DNA from: an uncultured Selenomonadales bacterium
GTDB taxonomy: Bacteria > Bacillota > Negativicutes > Selenomonadales > Selenomonadaceae
Assembly: GCA_947165405.1 (NCBI GenBank)
Contig: CAMVAG010000129.1
Span: 1-5,869 of the forward strand
Direction: 5' to 3'
DNA: 5,869 nt
The notes beneath the pieces were generated by a model, which was not told where the DNA came from, searched no databases, and was given only the letters and a program-made list of their open reading frames with translations. Each line of letters starts with the position of its first letter. The stretch's first letter is position 1. The position numbers and the translations under genes were made by a program. Of this stretch, positions 4,474 through 5,869 are shown in pieces.

Positions 4474-5728
4474 TTTGTCTCAAGCTGAAATTGACGCACT
4501 GTTGGCGGGAGCCGGCGGTGATTCAAATGATAATTCTTCGGGCGACGATTCGTTTTCCGGCGGCGACAATACCGACGACCTCTTGTCCCCGATAGAAAAA
4601 GATGCACTCGGCGAAATCGGAAACATTTCAATGGGCTCTGCGGCAACGACGTTATCCACGTTGCTCGGTCACAAAGTAAGTATCACGACGCCCAATGTTT
4701 CTGTTGCGCCGATGAACGTAATTCAGCAACATTATCCCTTGCCGTATATCGTCGTCGAAGTTGCTTACACCGTCGGCATTGACGGCAACAACGTCTTTGC
4801 AATTCAAGCGACGGACGCTGCGGTTATCGCCGATTTAATGATGGGCGGCGACGGAACAAATCCCGACCCCGAACTTAACGAAATCCACATGAGCGCGGTC
4901 GGCGAGGCAATGAATCAAATGATGGGCGCGGTTGCAACGAGCTTGTCGACCATGTTCAACAAGAAAATTGATATTTCGCCGCCGAAGGTTAATCTTGTCG
5001 ATTTCGGCAAAGAAGATCTTGCAAGCGATATTATCAACAACACCGACCCGATGGTTCGCGCTTCTTTTCGCATGGAAGTTGACGGCTTAATCGACAGTGA
5101 GATAATGCAAATTCTCACGCTCAAGGTTGCCAAAGATATGGTTGAGTCTTTGATGGGCGGCGGCGAAGAACCTGCTCCCGAACCGACACCAACACCTCCG
5201 CCGCCTCAAAAACAACAACAAACACCTCCTCCGCCTCAACCTCAACCGACACCGACTCCTCAACCTGCACAACAAAATTATCCTCCGCCTCCTCCGCAGA
5301 CGCAACAACAACAAAATTATTATCCGCCGCCTCCGCCTCAGCAAGGATACGCTCCGCCGCAAGGTTACGGATATGGGGGAAATCAAATGCAGCCTAACGT
5401 CGTAACAAACATGCCTGTCTCGCCCGCGCAGTTCACGCCCCTTTCAACAGAGCCCGTGCAAATCAACGAGGCAAATATCGGATTGATTTTGGATGTGCCG
5501 TTGCAAGTGACGGTCGAACTCGGACGAACAAAAAAGACAATCAAAGAAATTCTTGACTTGGCAACAGGCTCGATAGTTGAGTTGGATAAATTGGCGGGAG
5601 AGCCCGTCGAAATTCAAGTGAACGGACATTTCTTGGCGAAAGGCGAAGTCGTCGTTATCGATGAAAATTTCGGAGTCAGAATAACGGAAATCGCCACGCC
5701 CGCCGAGCGCGCCGCTCACCTCAAATGA
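4463..5728 (+). CDS. fliY: Flagellar switch protein FliY (CheC-like phosphatase fused to FliN domain)
   Basis: This encodes 421 residues from the ATG at 4463. FliY replaces FliN in the C-ring of many Bacillota and also dephosphorylates CheY-P at the motor. In order: a CheY-P binding peptide LSQAEIDALLAG (5-16) like that of FliM; a short Gly/Ser/Asp spacer (about 18-40); a CheC-like domain (about 43-235); a linker very rich in Pro, Gln and Tyr (about 236-325); and a C-terminal SpoA/FliN domain (about 337-412) with LDVPLQVTVELGRTKKTIKE. Both CheC active-site motifs fit the pattern D/S-x3-E-x2-N-x22-P exactly: Asp47/Glu51/Asn54/Pro77 and Ser144/Glu148/Asn151/Pro174. Two active sites are therefore predicted. 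The linker is the unusual part. There is no separate fliN in this window, as expected. The next gene is cheY, its substrate and signal. Confidence 0.96.
   Translation: MMSDLSQAEIDALLAGAGGDSNDNSSGDDSFSGGDNTDDLLSPIEKDALGEIGNISMGSAATTLSTLLGHKVSITTPNVSVAPMNVIQQHYPLPYIVVEVAYTVGIDGNNVFAIQATDAAVIADLMMGGDGTNPDPELNEIHMSAVGEAMNQMMGAVATSLSTMFNKKIDISPPKVNLVDFGKEDLASDIINNTDPMVRASFRMEVDGLIDSEIMQILTLKVAKDMVESLMGGGEEPAPEPTPTPPPPQKQQQTPPPPQPQPTPTPQPAQQNYPPPPPQTQQQQNYYPPPPPQQGYAPPQGYGYGGNQMQPNVVTNMPVSPAQFTPLSTEPVQINEANIGLILDVPLQVTVELGRTKKTIKEILDLATGSIVELDKLAGEPVEIQVNGHFLAKGEVVVIDENFGVRITEIATPAERAAHLK
5171..5372. repeat. Low-complexity CCTCCG/CAACAA tract coding the FliY linker
   Basis: The DNA alternates short Pro-codon runs (CCTCCGCCT and CCGCCTCCG variants, for example near 5196-5207, 5225-5237, 5281-5297, 5323-5340) with Gln runs of CAACAA (for example 5213-5221 and 5303-5312). 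It is a degenerate, in-frame simple repeat, not a perfect tandem array, and the units vary in length. Such tracts can slip during replication, so length may vary between strains. Confidence 0.8.
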
Positions 5729-5756
5729 TAAACTTGCTTGTAAGTCTTGCCGATTG
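5729..5756 (+). promoter_or_regulatory. Possible sigma-28/sigma-D type promoter for cheY
   Basis: TAAA (5729-5732) lies 16 bp upstream of GCCGATTG (5749-5756). The motility sigma consensus is TAAA, about 15 bp, then GCCGATAA or GCCGATAT; six of eight -10 bases match and the spacer is at the long end of the accepted range. It begins immediately after the fliY stop codon. The location before a chemotaxis gene makes it plausible, but short matches of this kind arise by chance. Confidence 0.35.
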
Positions 5757-5775
5757 TCAAATTATCGGTTATAAT
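5747..5775 (+). promoter_or_regulatory. Candidate sigma-A promoter for cheY
   Basis: TTGCCG (5747-5752), matching four of six -35 bases, is followed after 17 bp by an exact TATAAT (5770-5775). The start point would be near 5782, leaving a leader of about 54 nt. An inverted repeat CCGAT/ATCGG (5750-5754 and 5764-5768, 9-nt loop) fills the spacer and overlaps the -35; it could be an operator half-site pair or chance. The same -35 overlaps the possible sigma-28 -10 box. Confidence 0.55.
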
Positions 5776-5835
5776 CAAATGCCTAAAGGTTAATGTTGAA
5801 ATTGTGATTAAATCTTTAAACGGGAGAGATGGATT

Positions 5836-5869
5836 ATGGCAGTACGAGTTTTAGTCGTCGACGACGCGG
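5836..5869 (+). CDS. cheY: Response regulator CheY (5' end only)
   Basis: Only the first 11 codons are inside the window, cut by the right edge. They read MAVRVLVVDDA, the first beta strand of a receiver domain ending in the acidic pair Asp9-Asp10 that binds Mg2+ next to the phosphorylated aspartate. The ATG at 5836 follows GGGAGAG (5822-5828) by 7 nt. Stand-alone CheY is the expected neighbour after fliY in this flagellar gene order, and would be the diffusible signal that binds the FliM and FliY N-terminal peptides. The receiver fold is well supported; calling it CheY and not another response regulator relies on gene order, since the rest is not visible. Confidence 0.8.
   Translation, partial: MAVRVLVVDDA

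Noticed and set aside
5087..5386. Arginine-rich - strand open frame opposite the FliY linker
   Set aside because: It is a direct by-product of the CCTCCG-rich repeat read in reverse; no start signals or family.

Overview
The window holds the start of a flagellar switch and chemotaxis gene block on the + strand (flbD, fliL, fliM, fliY and the first codons of cheY, from 2682 to the right edge). On the left, three accessory genes lie on the - strand: an AAA-type ATPase with a DUF4143-like C-terminus, a YopX-family protein, and a small exported protein of unknown function. The organism is most likely a flagellated low-to-mid GC member of the Bacillota. The evidence is a FliY-type switch protein (CheC-like phosphatase domain joined to a FliN domain), an FlbD/SwrD homologue, perfect AGGAGGT ribosome binding sites and a TTG start on fliM. 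The Negativicutes (Selenomonas relatives) are a reasonable guess from overall style, but the window alone does not prove this.

Layout. Positions 1-29 cannot be assigned. A good intrinsic terminator reading leftwards (30-59) closes a two-gene - strand unit: YopX (1130 to 645), then the exported protein (639 to 76), only 5 nt apart, with an extended -10 promoter near 1179-1206. An AT-rich gap (1131-1371) separates this unit from the ATPase gene (2499 to 1372). The gap of about 180 bp between the ATPase and flbD carries two convincing back-to-back promoters, one per direction, whose -35 boxes are 9 bp apart.

The + strand genes are packed like an operon: gaps of 18 and 16 nt, then a short overlap of fliM with fliY. 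They share one purpose. FlbD supports motor power, FliL sits next to the stators, FliM and FliY form the switch/C-ring that binds CheY-P, and FliY also carries two intact CheC-type phosphatase motifs that would remove the CheY-P signal. CheY itself follows after a 107-bp gap that has its own candidate promoters, one sigma-A-like and an overlapping weaker one resembling sigma-28/sigma-D.

The flagellar part is conventional. The items worth a second look are the long Pro/Gln/Tyr linker of FliY, the promoter arrangement before cheY and flbD, the break in the usual flagellar order just upstream of flbD, the altered DUF4143 residues in the ATPase, the YopX/exported-protein pair, and a dense cluster of AAATTTT tracts confined mainly to the ATPase region. 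I see no clear evidence of a wholly new system.
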